Of a DNA stretch of 64,000 nt, positions 8,199-17,274 are shown in pieces (position 1 is the stretch's first letter; each line of letters opens with the position of its first letter). The notes under the pieces are model-generated. The model worked only from the letters and a program-made list of their open reading frames with translations, did not search any database and was not told where the DNA came from. Both the position numbers and the translations under genes were made by a program. The DNA is taken from contig NZ_CP106736.1 of assembly GCF_030035605.1 (NCBI RefSeq), positions 248,001 to 312,000 of the forward strand, given 5' to 3'. The DNA comes from Silvimonas soli (GTDB lineage Bacteria; Pseudomonadota; Gammaproteobacteria; Burkholderiales; Chitinibacteraceae).

Positions 8199-8945
8199 AT
8201 GCTGTCACCAATTCAGTTACGCGAAACCGGCCTCAAGCAACTGCGGCACGCCTGCTCAAATTGCAGTTTGCGTGAACTGTGTCTGCCCATTGGCTTGTCG
8301 CCCGAAGAAATGCGACAAGTTGATCAATTGGTCAGCCAGGGCCGCCCCATCAAGCGCGGCGAAGCACTCTACCGTGCCGGTGAGCCGTTCCATGCACTCT
8401 ATGCAGTGCGCCTCGGCTTCTTCAAAACCAGCATCGTTTCTGAAGATGGTCGCGAACAAGTGACCGGTTTTCACATGAATGGTGAGTTGATGGGCATGGA
8501 TGCAATCAGCACCGACCATCACACTTGTGACGCAGTTGCGTTGGAAGATAGCGAAGTATGCGAACTGCCCTTTGCTGAAATCGAATCCATGTCGCGCCGT
8601 ATTCCCAACCTGCAACGCCATCTTTACAAGATGATGAGCCGCGAAATCGTCCGCGATCATGGCGTAATGCTGCTGTTGGGCAATATGAAGGCAGAGGAAC
8701 GGATTGCTGCGTTCTTGCTCAATCTCTCGCAGCGCTTTGCCTTACGTGGCTATTCGCACAGCAGCTTTCATCTGCGCATGACGCGCGAAGAAATCGGCAG
8801 CTACCTCGGCCTGAAGCTGGAAACGGTAAGCAGAACCTTATCGCGCTTCCAGGACAATGGTCTGATTCGAGTACAGAACAGGCTCATCGAACTGAAAGAC
8901 ACCGAAGGCTTGAAACAATTGATGAACAACTGTCAAAGCAATTGA
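8199..8945 (+). CDS. fnr: FNR-type oxygen-sensing transcriptional regulator
   Basis: A 248-residue Crp/Fnr-family regulator. The four cysteines that hold the oxygen-labile [4Fe-4S] cluster are all present: C19, C22, C28 (HACSNCSLRELC) and C121 (EVCELPF). A cyclic-nucleotide-binding-like barrel is followed by a dimerisation helix and a C-terminal helix-turn-helix (MTREEIGSYLGLKLETVSRT), whose recognition helix ETVSR matches E. coli FNR, so TTGAT-N4-ATCAA sites are the expected targets. One such site lies between this gene and hemN. Length and organisation are those of a functional FNR (E. coli 250 residues). The downstream gene at 8959 starts 13 bases after the stop. Confidence 0.97.
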   Translation: MLSPIQLRETGLKQLRHACSNCSLRELCLPIGLSPEEMRQVDQLVSQGRPIKRGEALYRAGEPFHALYAVRLGFFKTSIVSEDGREQVTGFHMNGELMGMDAISTDHHTCDAVALEDSEVCELPFAEIESMSRRIPNLQRHLYKMMSREIVRDHGVMLLLGNMKAEERIAAFLLNLSQRFALRGYSHSSFHLRMTREEIGSYLGLKLETVSRTLSRFQDNGLIRVQNRLIELKDTEGLKQLMNNCQSN

Positions 8946-8958
8946 CTGCCTGATTCCA

Positions 8959-9666
8959 ATGCTCACGCAAGTTTGCCTGGTTGCCCCAGCGGCGCTCGCA
9001 TCCTCCATCCTTGGCCGCCTGGCGCGATCAGGATTGGGGGTGCCGGTATTTCCGGCAGAAACTCCAACTGCTTTGCCGCCTGCACCCACCCCCGACAGCA
9101 CGTTGGTGTTGGTGAACCCGCAAGGGCTCGCGGAATATCTGGCATGGAAAAGCCAAGCCGATGCACAGGGCTGGCATCTGCTGGATATAGCCGGCAACTT
9201 GCAAAACCCCCTCGGGCAAATCTACGGCTGGATGCTCGCTGTCGGTGCAAAGCACAGTGACCTTGCAATAGCCGAACCCATCATTGCAGCGTTGTCGCCA
9301 GCCCTGCCCAACGCATGGCTTCACGCAGGCGGCCCCGGGGCTGGCGCGTTTTTGCAGACCACAAGCGGTGCCTGCCTAATGCAGTCTGGAGAGGTCTGGT
9401 TGTGGTTACAGCGCGCGTTGCAGCAACCCGGCAGCACGCCGTTTGATCTGCAGTCTTGGCAATACCTGGTTCACGGCGGTTTTGAGAAGCTGCAGCGAGA
9501 GGCGCGGGATTACCTGGCCCTCGACACCGAGCCGTTCACTCCATGGCACGCCGCGCAAAGTGGCCTCTTGCTCCAAGGTAGCTCTAATGCACTGGCGAGG
9601 GAGCTAGCACAGTGGCTGCTGATACTCCCAGTCGTCCCAAGCCCGTCCGCCGCAACCGCGTCCTGA
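8959..9666 (+). CDS. 6-phosphogluconate dehydrogenase-like protein, probable pseudoenzyme
   Basis: A 235-residue protein with no motif complete enough for automatic naming. The middle (about residues 73-130) resembles the second half of the NAD-binding domain of YqeC/Gnd-type 6-phosphogluconate dehydrogenases: HLLDIAGN, a G-x-MLAVGA strand, AEPIIAALSP, then WLHAGGPGAGAFL, equivalent to the family's YAHVGPSGAGHFVK. The residues that matter are lost: the SGG substrate loop reads GNLQNPL, the catalytic Lys/Asn region reads LQTTSGA, and the N-terminal Rossmann glycine loop is VAPAALAS. The C-terminal helical domain is short and diverged. It follows fnr by 13 bases and probably shares its transcript. 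Function unknown; a binding or regulatory role is more likely than catalysis. The family link is my inference from pattern only. Confidence 0.6.
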   Translation: MLTQVCLVAPAALASSILGRLARSGLGVPVFPAETPTALPPAPTPDSTLVLVNPQGLAEYLAWKSQADAQGWHLLDIAGNLQNPLGQIYGWMLAVGAKHSDLAIAEPIIAALSPALPNAWLHAGGPGAGAFLQTTSGACLMQSGEVWLWLQRALQQPGSTPFDLQSWQYLVHGGFEKLQREARDYLALDTEPFTPWHAAQSGLLLQGSSNALARELAQWLLILPVVPSPSAATAS

Positions 9667-9711
9667 CACTTCAACAGCACAAGGCTAAGCCAGTATCGGT
9701 GGTGCGTTGGC

Positions 9712-9739
9712 AAAAAAAATGGCCCTCGTCAGAGGGCCA
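9712..9739 (-). terminator. Rho-independent terminator of the phasin gene
   Basis: On the minus strand TGGCCCTC-TGAC-GAGGGCCA forms an eight-pair stem with a four-base loop (9720-9739), followed by a run of eight T (A run 9712-9719 on the plus strand). It lies 47 bases after the phasin stop. Confidence 0.9.
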
Positions 9740-9785
9740 TAATCGCAATCGGCAGATATGCGCTTTGAAACGTTAAAACATTTGC

Positions 9786-10340
9786 TCAAGCAGCTTTGCG
9801 ACGACCGTTCGCCGCAGGCGCTGCTTTAGTCACATTCTGTACTACAGTGGCAACCCACTCTTCGCTCTGCTTGCGCGCAGCGGCTACTGTTGTGCCATAA
9901 GCGTCCAGCGAAGCCGCTACGCCATTGCGCAACACTTTGATGCCTTCGGCACCGGCGGGCGCTTGATCAGCGAATGCGTCAAATCCGGAAAGCACCTCAT
10001 CGCCAGATTTTTTGACTTGCTGTTCGACCAATTCGCTCAAGGCCTGTTGGGTTGCTTGCGCAATGCCAATGGATTCACGCCATGCGGCAGTGGCTTTTTC
10101 AATTAGCGGCTCGACCAGGCCACGCTGTAATGCCAAAGCACCCTGCACATCTTTGGTCTGCGAGAAGGCTTTGATCGCCTCAACGTTATCGGCAGCCACA
10201 GTCTTGGCAAAGCCCAGCTGCACGCCCCACAAACGCTCCGCACCGGCCAGAAAGGTCTGTGCGTAATTCAAGGACCGCTCGATCCCGACTTGTTGAGCGC
10301 GGGAAAACTCTTCGGCAAAACGGTTGGAACCAAACGTCAT
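9786..10340 (-). CDS. Phasin family protein (PHB granule-associated)
   Basis: A 184-residue, largely helical protein typical of the Phasin_2/PhaP family that coats polyhydroxybutyrate granules in betaproteobacteria. It shows the amphipathic pattern of the family (NRFAEEFSRAQQVGIERSLN, then LVEPLIEKATAAWRESIGIA), and a short basic Ala-rich tail (APAANGRRKAA). ATG at 10340 is preceded by AAAGGAAAG at good spacing; the frame is open 30 codons further but that stretch is not phasin-like. A strong terminator follows, so it is probably a single-gene unit. A second PHB-related gene (phaM) is at 17005, but no phaC, phaA or phaB is in the window. Confidence 0.9.
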   Translation of the reverse strand: MTFGSNRFAEEFSRAQQVGIERSLNYAQTFLAGAERLWGVQLGFAKTVAADNVEAIKAFSQTKDVQGALALQRGLVEPLIEKATAAWRESIGIAQATQQALSELVEQQVKKSGDEVLSGFDAFADQAPAGAEGIKVLRNGVAASLDAYGTTVAAARKQSEEWVATVVQNVTKAAPAANGRRKAA

Positions 10341-10447
10341 GATCTTTCCTTTAGGATTTGTGCAACGCAACATCTGGAAGCATTGTGGCAGAACGCCGAT
10401 ACATGTCAATGCAATATTTGTGCGGCGCACAAAATAATCTTCAGACG

Positions 10448-10470
10448 AAAAAAAACGACCCTCAGGTCGT
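10448..10470 (-). terminator. Terminator downstream of yjfB
   Basis: ACGACC-CTCA-GGTCGT (10455-10470) forms a six-pair stem; read on the minus strand it is followed by a T tract (A run at 10448-10454 on the plus strand). It ends the yjfB transcript about 50 bases after its stop, just upstream of the phasin gene. Confidence 0.85.
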
Positions 10471-10521
10471 ATTTTTAATCCGGTGGCTGAACCACCAACT
10501 CACGCGCGGGGAGACTCCCCA

Positions 10522-10737
10522 TTACGCCTTGGTATCTACCGCGTTGCCCAGATTAGTCGGGTTGTTATATTGCGGCACCGGCGGTAATGCCTGCAGCAAG
10601 CTCAGCGCTGCCGAGGCCTGCGCGTCGTTGGCTTTTTTCATTACCCCGACGCCAACAGCCACGTTGGTCGCTGCGGGTTGCAGAACCAGAGAATTTAGCA
10701 AGCTGCTTGCCGTTGATGCAGAAGATGCGGAATCCAT
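10522..10737 (-). CDS. YjfB-type putative motility protein
   Basis: A 71-residue protein matching the small YjfB family: helical N-terminal half (MDSASSASTASSLLNSLVLQ), the central AVGVGVMKKANDAQASAA and the Pro-rich end QALPPVPQYNNPTNLGNAVD. The family is annotated as putative motility protein because the Bacillus gene belongs to the SigD regulon, but its biochemical role is unknown. A GGGAG ribosome site sits just before the ATG and a terminator follows, so it is a complete, single-gene unit. No flagellar genes are near. Confidence 0.85.
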   Translation of the reverse strand: MDSASSASTASSLLNSLVLQPAATNVAVGVGVMKKANDAQASAALSLLQALPPVPQYNNPTNLGNAVDTKA

Positions 10738-10846
10738 AAAACACTCCCATTGATATCAACAACATAACGTAACTTTGGCCACCGAGCAAGCCAGAGGGAT
10801 CCCACACGCGCACTCCTCGGGGCATGCCTGGCACGGCGAGGGGTGA

Positions 10847-10852
10847 TAGAAT
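10847..10852 (+). promoter_or_regulatory. Possible -10 element of dnaE
   Basis: TAGAAT ends seven bases before the dnaE ATG. If used, transcription would begin at or next to the A of the start codon, giving a leaderless message. There is no convincing -35 hexamer, and a GAGGGG 16 bases upstream of the ATG is too far for normal ribosome binding. Confidence 0.4.
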
Positions 10853-10859
10853 CGGCGCT

Positions 10860-13800
10860 ATGAATACCCCTGCATTTATCCATCTCCGCCTGCACTCCGA
10901 ATTCTCTGTGACCGACGGCATCGTGCGCATTGACGACGCGGTAAGTCATGCCAAAGCGTTAGGCATGCCCGCTGTTGCCGTATCGGATCTGATGAACCTG
11001 TTTGGCATGGTCAAGTTGTATAAGTCCTGCCGCAGCGCCGGTCTCAAGCCCATTGTGGCGCTGGATACATGGATCGAAAACGAAGAAGACCGCGACAAAC
11101 CGACCCGCGTGCTGTTCGTTGCGCGCGATCGCGGTGGTTACGGGCGCTTGTGCGAGTTGCTGACGCGGGCCTATCTGGAAAACCAGTATCGCGGACGGGC
11201 TGAGCTTAAAAAAGCGTGGCTGGATGAAGGCGACAACAGCGGTTTGCTGTGTCTGTCTGGCGCCCATCAGGGCGAAATCGGCCAAGCCTTGCTGAATGGC
11301 AATCTGGAAGGTGCCAGAGAGTTGGCGCAATGGTGGCACGCTCGCTTTCCAAATGCGTTTTACCTGGAACTGCAACGCACTGGCAAGCCAGAGTGCGAAG
11401 TCTCCGTGCAAGGCCATCTTGATCTTGCCTCCGAACTGGATTTGCCCGTCGTCGCAACCCATGCCATCCAGTTTATGGCACCGGACGATTTCAAGGCGCA
11501 CGAAGCCCGGACTTGCATTGCGGAAGGCTACGTCGTCTCCGACAAACGCCGCCCGCGTAATTTTACTGAAGAGCAGTATTTCAAAACACCTGCTCAAATG
11601 CAGGAGTTATTCAGCGATATTCCGGAAGCGCTGGCCAACACCATTACCATCGCTCAGCGCTGCAATATCAATATCGTGCTGGGCAAAAATTTCTTGCCGC
11701 TGTTCCCTACTCCGGAAGGCATGACGCTGGATGACTTCCTGGTGCATCAGGCCAAAGAAGGCCTGGAGATGCGACTGGCGCAGCTGTATCCGGATCAGGC
11801 CCAGCGCGATGCCGAACGCCCGCGTTACCAGGAACGGCTGAAGTTTGAGACCGATACCATCATCCAGATGGGTTTTCCGGGCTACTTCCTGATCGTGGCC
11901 GACTTTATTATCTGGGCCAAGCAAAACGGCTGCCCGGTGGGGCCAGGCCGGGGTTCGGGCGCGGGTTCATTGGTGGCGTATTCGCTGGGTATTACGGACA
12001 TCGATCCCACCGCCTACGCCCTGCTGTTCGAGCGCTTTTTGAACCCGGAACGGGTTTCCATGCCCGACTTTGATATCGACTTCTGCCAGGACAACCGGTG
12101 GCGTGTCATTGAATACGTGCGCGGCAAATATGGCGCCGAAGCGGTGAGCCAGATTGCCACTTTCGGGACCATGGCCGCCAAAGCGGTGGTGCGCGACGTG
12201 GGTCGTGTGCTCGATTTACCGTATATGTTTGTCGATGGCCTGTCCAAGTTGATTCCAGCTGCGCCAGGCAAGCAATACAGCCTGGACGATGCCACCGAAA
12301 TGGTGCCAGAACTAGCCGTACGGGTGCAAAACGAAGAAGAAGTCGCCGAACTGTGGGAACTGGCCAAAAAGCTCGAAGGCCTCACCCGTAACATCGGCAT
12401 GCATGCCGGGGGCGTATTGATTGCTCCGGGCCAGATCACCGACTTCTGCCCGGTATACCAAGCCAGCGGAGTGGATTCGTCACCCGTCTCCATGCTGGAT
12501 AAAGATGACGTTGAGCAAGTCGGGCTGGTGAAGTTCGACTTTTTGGGCCTGCGAAATCTGACGATTATCGAACTGGCCCTGCAATATATCAAAGAGCAAA
12601 CCGGCGAATACATCGACTTGATGAGTCTCGGTTTTGGCGATCAAGCGGCCTACCAGGTTTTCCGCGATGCCAATACAACTGCGGTATTTCAGGTTGAATC
12701 GGACGGCATGAAACGGCTGCTGGAAAAACTCCAGCCTGACCGTTTTGAAGACATTATCGCGGTCTTGGCACTCTACCGCCCGGGCCCGCTGGGTTCCGGC
12801 ATGGTTGATACGTTTATCAACCGGAAAAAAGGTCTGGAGAAACCGGACTACTTCCACCCCGATCTGGAAAAGTGTCTGGAGCCAACCTATGGCGTGATCG
12901 TGTATCAAGAGCAGGTGATGCAGATTTCGCAGATTATCGGTGGCTACACGCTCGGTGGCGCGGATATGTTGCGCCGGGCCATGGGCAAGAAAAAGCCCGA
13001 AGAAATGGCCAAGCACCGGGCAACCATTGCCGAAGGTGCGGCGCAAAAAGGCTACAACCCGGCGCTGGCAGAAAACCTGTTCGACTTGATGACCAAGTTT
13101 GCCGAGTACGGCTTTAACAAGTCGCACACGGCCGCCTACGCGGTGGTGTCGTACCACACAGCATGGCTCAAGGCGCACCACACCGCCGCTTTCATGGCCG
13201 CGACCATGAGTTCGGAACTGGATAACACCGACCAGCTGAAGGTGTTCTACGACGATTGCATTGAGAAAAACAAACTCGAAATGCTGCCGCCGGACGTGAA
13301 CCACAGCATGTACCGCTTTGTGCCAGTGGGTAAGCGGCAGATTCGTTATGCACTGGGCGCCATCAAGGGCGTCGGTGAAGGCGCGGTTAACATGATCGTG
13401 GCCGAGCGTGCAGCCAACGGTCCGTTTACCGATCTTTATGACTTCTGCATGCGCACCGACAAGAAAGAAGTCAACAAACGCGTGCTGGAAGCGCTGATTC
13501 GCGGCGGTGCGTTTGATGCGCTTGAACCCAATCGCGCGCAGCTGCTGGGCAACGTTGAGCAAGCCATGAGTCTGGCCGAGCACGCTGCTGCCAACGCCAA
13601 TCAAGGCAGTCTGTTTGACGTGTTCGAGCCTTCTGCTGCGCCAACGGTGGAATGGATTACCGTTCCTGCGTGGGACGACAAAACCCGGCTGGCCGAAGAA
13701 AAACCGGCAATCGGGTTTTATCTGTCCGGTCACCCGTTTGACGCCTATGCCAAAGACGTCAAAGCCTTTATCAAAACCCGCCTGGATCGCTTGCAACCGC

Positions 13801-14300
13801 GTAAAGACATTCAGTTTGTCGCCGGGATTGTGATTGGTGTGCGCGTCAAAAATGGCGAGCGTGGGCGCATGGCGTTTGTGACGCTGGATGACGGTTTTGC
13901 CAAACAAGACGTCACCGTATATTCAGAGGTATTTGAAGCCAATCGCACCAAATTGACTGAAGATGCCTTGCTGGTCATCCCAGGCAAAATCAGTGAAGAT
14001 CGCTTCTCTGGCGGCCTGCGTGTGATTGCGGACGGGGTTATGGACATCGCGGAAGCGCGCAGCCAGTTTGCGCAGGCACTTACGCTCAAATTCAACGGCA
14101 ATGCCGACCCGGCCAAACTACGACAAGCGCTGGATAACTGGTCTGGCGGTGCTTGCCAGGTTGAAATCGAATATCACAATGACAACGCCAGTTGCCGGCT
14201 GGCTCTGGGCAATATCTGGCGCGTTACTTTGCATGACGATCTGGTGGGTTCACTGAAAACGTGGCTGGGTAATGATGCCGTTTCGATTCGTTTCTCATAG
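10860..14300 (+). CDS. dnaE: DNA polymerase III subunit alpha
   Basis: A 1146-residue replicative polymerase subunit, the usual dnaE1 size (E. coli 1160). The N-terminal PHP domain (HLRLHSEFSVTDG), the polymerase palm with catalytic aspartates in MPDFDIDFCQ and KFDFLGLRNL, the glycine-rich PGRGSGAGSLVAY loop, and a C-terminal OB-fold/tau-binding region are all visible. I chose ATG at 10860 (MNTPAFIHLRLHSEF) because it matches the family start; the frame opens 12 codons earlier. No Shine-Dalgarno lies at normal distance and a TAGAAT sits seven bases before the ATG, so the message may be leaderless. A clear terminator follows. Confidence 0.98.
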   Translation: MNTPAFIHLRLHSEFSVTDGIVRIDDAVSHAKALGMPAVAVSDLMNLFGMVKLYKSCRSAGLKPIVALDTWIENEEDRDKPTRVLFVARDRGGYGRLCELLTRAYLENQYRGRAELKKAWLDEGDNSGLLCLSGAHQGEIGQALLNGNLEGARELAQWWHARFPNAFYLELQRTGKPECEVSVQGHLDLASELDLPVVATHAIQFMAPDDFKAHEARTCIAEGYVVSDKRRPRNFTEEQYFKTPAQMQELFSDIPEALANTITIAQRCNINIVLGKNFLPLFPTPEGMTLDDFLVHQAKEGLEMRLAQLYPDQAQRDAERPRYQERLKFETDTIIQMGFPGYFLIVADFIIWAKQNGCPVGPGRGSGAGSLVAYSLGITDIDPTAYALLFERFLNPERVSMPDFDIDFCQDNRWRVIEYVRGKYGAEAVSQIATFGTMAAKAVVRDVGRVLDLPYMFVDGLSKLIPAAPGKQYSLDDATEMVPELAVRVQNEEEVAELWELAKKLEGLTRNIGMHAGGVLIAPGQITDFCPVYQASGVDSSPVSMLDKDDVEQVGLVKFDFLGLRNLTIIELALQYIKEQTGEYIDLMSLGFGDQAAYQVFRDANTTAVFQVESDGMKRLLEKLQPDRFEDIIAVLALYRPGPLGSGMVDTFINRKKGLEKPDYFHPDLEKCLEPTYGVIVYQEQVMQISQIIGGYTLGGADMLRRAMGKKKPEEMAKHRATIAEGAAQKGYNPALAENLFDLMTKFAEYGFNKSHTAAYAVVSYHTAWLKAHHTAAFMAATMSSELDNTDQLKVFYDDCIEKNKLEMLPPDVNHSMYRFVPVGKRQIRYALGAIKGVGEGAVNMIVAERAANGPFTDLYDFCMRTDKKEVNKRVLEALIRGGAFDALEPNRAQLLGNVEQAMSLAEHAAANANQGSLFDVFEPSAAPTVEWITVPAWDDKTRLAEEKPAIGFYLSGHPFDAYAKDVKAFIKTRLDRLQPRKDIQFVAGIVIGVRVKNGERGRMAFVTLDDGFAKQDVTVYSEVFEANRTKLTEDALLVIPGKISEDRFSGGLRVIADGVMDIAEARSQFAQALTLKFNGNADPAKLRQALDNWSGGACQVEIEYHNDNASCRLALGNIWRVTLHDDLVGSLKTWLGNDAVSIRFS

Positions 14301-14307
14301 CACTACC

Positions 14308-14340
14308 AAACAAGGGGCCTCGCGCCCCTTGTTTGTTTTT
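14308..14340 (+). terminator. Rho-independent terminator of dnaE
   Basis: AAACAAGGGG (14308-14317) pairs with CCCCTTGTTT (14325-14334) around a seven-base loop, followed by GTTTTT. It begins eight bases after the dnaE stop. Confidence 0.92.
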
Positions 14341-14522
14341 CGGCTCCGGCGCTCCGTTTCAAACGCCCGCAGCCCAGAGGTCATCACGCTTTCCCTATTC
14401 GGCAAAACCCTGACTTGTTTTCGGCCGGGCAGACGTCCAGCATCACGCTAACCGCCATTTAGTTGATTCAAGCATTCAATCACCACTGACTACTACAAAG
14501 TTGAAAGGCATCGGAGTCGTAC

Positions 14523-16820
14523 ATGGATGAAGAACTGAATAAAAAAGCACTGGATTATCATCGCTTTCCCAAGCCCGGCAAGATCCAGGTCGTACCGACC
14601 AAGGCTCTGGCCAGCCAGCGCGATCTGGCACTGGCCTACTCCCCGGGCGTTGCTGCCGCATGTATGGCCATCGTCGAAGACCCGGCGGAAGCCCGCAACA
14701 TGACCGCACGGGGCAACTTGGTCGCGGTGATTTCCAACGGCACCGCCGTACTCGGTCTGGGCAATATCGGTCCGCTAGCGGGCAAGCCAGTGATGGAAGG
14801 CAAAGGCGTATTGTTCAAGAAATTCGCAGGTATCGACGTATTTGATATCGAAGTCGCGGAAAACGACCCAGACAAGCTGGTTGAGATCATCGCATCGCTG
14901 GAACCCACTTTCGGCGGCATCAACCTGGAAGACATCAAGGCACCGGAGTGCTTCATCGTTGAACGCAAACTGCGTGAACGCATGAATATCCCGGTGTTCC
15001 ACGACGATCAACACGGCACTGCCATCATTACCGGCGCCGCGGTAAAGAACGGCTTGCGTTACGTCGAAAAGAAGATCGAAAACGTCAAACTGGTCTGTTC
15101 CGGTGCTGGCGCGGCAGCGATTGCGTGTCTGGATTTGCTGGTTGGCATGGGCCTGAAACGCGAAAACGTACTGGTTTGCGACTCCAAAGGCGTGATCTAC
15201 ACCGGCCGTGACGAACGCCTGGATGAGACCAAAGCCCGCTACGTGCGTGACACCCCTGCCCGCACGCTGAGCGACGCGATTGATGGCGCGGATATTTTCC
15301 TGGGTTTGTCTGGCCCTGGCGTTGTGACTCAAGAAATGGTCACGCGCATGGCTGCCAAACCGCTGATTCTGGCGCTGGCCAACCCCGACCCCGAGATTGC
15401 TCCGCCGGCTGCCAAGGCCGTGCGCCCCGACGCCATTGTGTGTACTGGCCGCTCGGATTATCCGAATCAGGTTAATAATGTTTTGTGCTTCCCGTTCATT
15501 TTCCGTGGCGCGCTGGATGTCGGTGCCACCACGATCAATGAAGAAATGAAGCGCGCTGCAGTAACCGCCATCGCTGATCTGGCCCACGCGGAACAATCCG
15601 ACGTGGTGGCCGATGCTTATGGTGGCCAGAGCCTGAAATTTGGCCCGGAATATCTGATTCCCAAACCGTTCGACCCACGCCTGATCATCAAGATCGCGCC
15701 TGCCGTTGCGCAGGCGGCCATGGATAGCGGCGTGGCCGAACGGCCGATCACCGATATGCACGCGTATATCGAAGACCTGACCCAGTTCGTCTACAAGTCC
15801 AACCTGTTTATGCGCCCGGTGTTCTCGGCCGCTCGCAAGAAGCAGGAACGCGTGGTGTATTGCGAGGGCGAAGACCAGCGCGTACTGCATGCCGTGCAAG
15901 AAGCCGTGGACATGAAGCTGTGTGTGCCGATTCTGATTGGCCGCCCGAAAGTCATCCTCAAGCGCATTGAGCACCTGGGTTTGCGTATCAAGCACGGCGT
16001 GGATTTTGAAATCTGCAATCCCGAACACGATCCGCGCTATCGCGAGTACTGGAAGCTGTACCACTCTCTAATGATGCGCAAGGGCGTGTCGGAAGAGCAG
16101 GCGCAACTGGAAGTGCGCGGCAAACCGACGCTGATTGGCGCATTGATGGTAAAACGCGGTGAAGCCGACGCGCTGATCTGTGGCCTGACCGGGCGCTATC
16201 ACCAGCATCATTTCTATGTCACCAATGTACTTTGCCCCAAGCAAGGTGCGGCGACCACGGGTGCGATGAATGCGCTGCTGCTGCCAACCGGCAACATTTT
16301 CATTGCTGATACCTACGTCAACCAGGACCCGACTGCGGAACAACTGGCCGACATCACCTTGATGGCGGCAGAAGCGGTGCGCAATTTTGGCATCGCGCCC
16401 AAAGTCGCGCTGTTGTCGCACTCCAGTTTCGGCACGTCGGACAGCCCGTCCGCCCGCAAGATGCAAGCCACATTGCGGCTGGTGCGTGAACGCGCACCTG
16501 AACTGGAAATCGACGGAGAAATGCATGGTGACGCAGCCATTTCGGCGGAAATCCGTCAGCGCGTGTTCCCGCACTCCACGCTCAAGGGCGACGCCAATCT
16601 GTTGATCATGCCGAACCTGGATGCCGCGAACATCTCGTTCAACCTGCTCAAAATGACTGCGGGCGATGGCTTGACGGTGGGGCCAATCCTGCTGGGCATC
16701 CCGGCTACCGCGCATATCCTCACGCCAACGGCATCGGTCCGGCGCGTGGTGAACATGACGGCGCTGGCCTCGGTTGAGGCTGCAACACACGACAACGACG
16801 TCCAGTTGCATGTGGATTAA
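14523..16820 (+). CDS. maeB: NADP-dependent malic enzyme with phosphotransacetylase-like domain
   Basis: A 765-residue MaeB-type malic enzyme (E. coli MaeB 759), which decarboxylates malate to pyruvate with NADP. Residues about 1-430 are the malic enzyme part, with the substrate/cofactor region (VFHDDQHGTAIITGA) and a Rossmann GAGAAA loop; residues about 440-765 are the C-terminal phosphotransacetylase-like domain, which in MaeB is regulatory (acetyl-CoA inhibition) rather than catalytic. ATG at 14523 has GGAG ten bases upstream. It supplies pyruvate and NADPH, the latter useful for PHB and biosynthesis. It is a single-gene unit between two terminators. Confidence 0.97.
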   Translation: MDEELNKKALDYHRFPKPGKIQVVPTKALASQRDLALAYSPGVAAACMAIVEDPAEARNMTARGNLVAVISNGTAVLGLGNIGPLAGKPVMEGKGVLFKKFAGIDVFDIEVAENDPDKLVEIIASLEPTFGGINLEDIKAPECFIVERKLRERMNIPVFHDDQHGTAIITGAAVKNGLRYVEKKIENVKLVCSGAGAAAIACLDLLVGMGLKRENVLVCDSKGVIYTGRDERLDETKARYVRDTPARTLSDAIDGADIFLGLSGPGVVTQEMVTRMAAKPLILALANPDPEIAPPAAKAVRPDAIVCTGRSDYPNQVNNVLCFPFIFRGALDVGATTINEEMKRAAVTAIADLAHAEQSDVVADAYGGQSLKFGPEYLIPKPFDPRLIIKIAPAVAQAAMDSGVAERPITDMHAYIEDLTQFVYKSNLFMRPVFSAARKKQERVVYCEGEDQRVLHAVQEAVDMKLCVPILIGRPKVILKRIEHLGLRIKHGVDFEICNPEHDPRYREYWKLYHSLMMRKGVSEEQAQLEVRGKPTLIGALMVKRGEADALICGLTGRYHQHHFYVTNVLCPKQGAATTGAMNALLLPTGNIFIADTYVNQDPTAEQLADITLMAAEAVRNFGIAPKVALLSHSSFGTSDSPSARKMQATLRLVRERAPELEIDGEMHGDAAISAEIRQRVFPHSTLKGDANLLIMPNLDAANISFNLLKMTAGDGLTVGPILLGIPATAHILTPTASVRRVVNMTALASVEAATHDNDVQLHVD

Positions 16821-16872
16821 GTTGGCAAACCCTCAGCAAGTGGGGACGTAACCACCGCTCGCTGGCCAGGAC

Positions 16873-16910
16873 AGGGCGAAAATCGCGGCAAATGCGGTTT
16901 TCGCCCTTAT
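16873..16910 (+). terminator. Hairpin terminator downstream of maeB
   Basis: AGGGCGAAAA (16873-16882) pairs with TTTTCGCCCT (16898-16907) around a 15-base loop. The following TTATGC is only weakly T-rich, so termination may be partial. Confidence 0.65.
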
Positions 16911-16950
16911 GCTTTGTAAAGTGGCCGTGCAGTCAGTCCAATGTTCTAAT

Positions 16951-16975
16951 TGGTGATTGGTGATTGGTGATTGGT
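16951..16975 (+). repeat. Heptanucleotide tandem repeat (TGGTGAT, three copies plus four bases)
   Basis: Three perfect copies of TGGTGAT followed by TGGT, lying 30 to 54 bases upstream of the phaM start. Such short tandem repeats can change copy number by slippage; here that would alter only the untranslated leader or promoter spacing. Confidence 0.9.
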
Positions 16976-17004
16976 TTATTCAACGATGGCGACAAGGAGA
17001 TGAG

Positions 17005-17274
17005 ATGAGCGAATTCAATCCTGCAGATCCGTTCGGCTTTTTCACCCAGATGTGGAAAAACCCGCCCAGTGGCGCCAATCCATTCATGCCGCCACTCACC
17101 GAAGAAGAAATCGATCGCAAACTGGCGGAACTCAAAACGGTAGAGCAATGGCTTTCCGTGCAAGTGGGCATGTTGCAAATGACAGCCAAAACGCTGGAAC
17201 TGCAAAAGGCCGGACTGGTCGCACTGCGACAGGGACTCGACCCCAAACCAGCCGACGGAGGCCATGGCGGATGA
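17005..17274 (+). CDS. phaM: PhaM-type PHB granule protein, short form
   Basis: An 89-residue protein that matches the conserved N-terminal part of PhaM of Cupriavidus: MSEFNPADPFGFFTQMWKN, then NPFMPPLTEEEIDRKLAELK and a helix TVEQWLSVQVGMLQMTAKTL. PhaM activates PHB synthase and tethers granules to the nucleoid through a long lysine/alanine-rich tail. That tail is absent here; the protein stops after DPKPADGGHGG, so it could bind granules or PhaC but lacks the known DNA-binding part. AGGAG precedes the ATG. Its stop overlaps the start of mltA (ATGA), so the two are translationally coupled. The family assignment is from pattern, and fairly secure for the first 75 residues. Confidence 0.82.
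   Translation: MSEFNPADPFGFFTQMWKNPPSGANPFMPPLTEEEIDRKLAELKTVEQWLSVQVGMLQMTAKTLELQKAGLVALRQGLDPKPADGGHGG

Noticed and set aside
12480..13907. Long open frame (475 codons) on the minus strand inside dnaE
   Set aside because: It lies fully antisense to conserved dnaE sequence, has no family-like motif, and its His/Gln/Arg-rich composition is that of a shadow frame.
14775..16064. Long open frame (429 codons) on the minus strand inside maeB
   Set aside because: Antisense to a complete malic enzyme gene, no recognisable domain, composition of a shadow frame.
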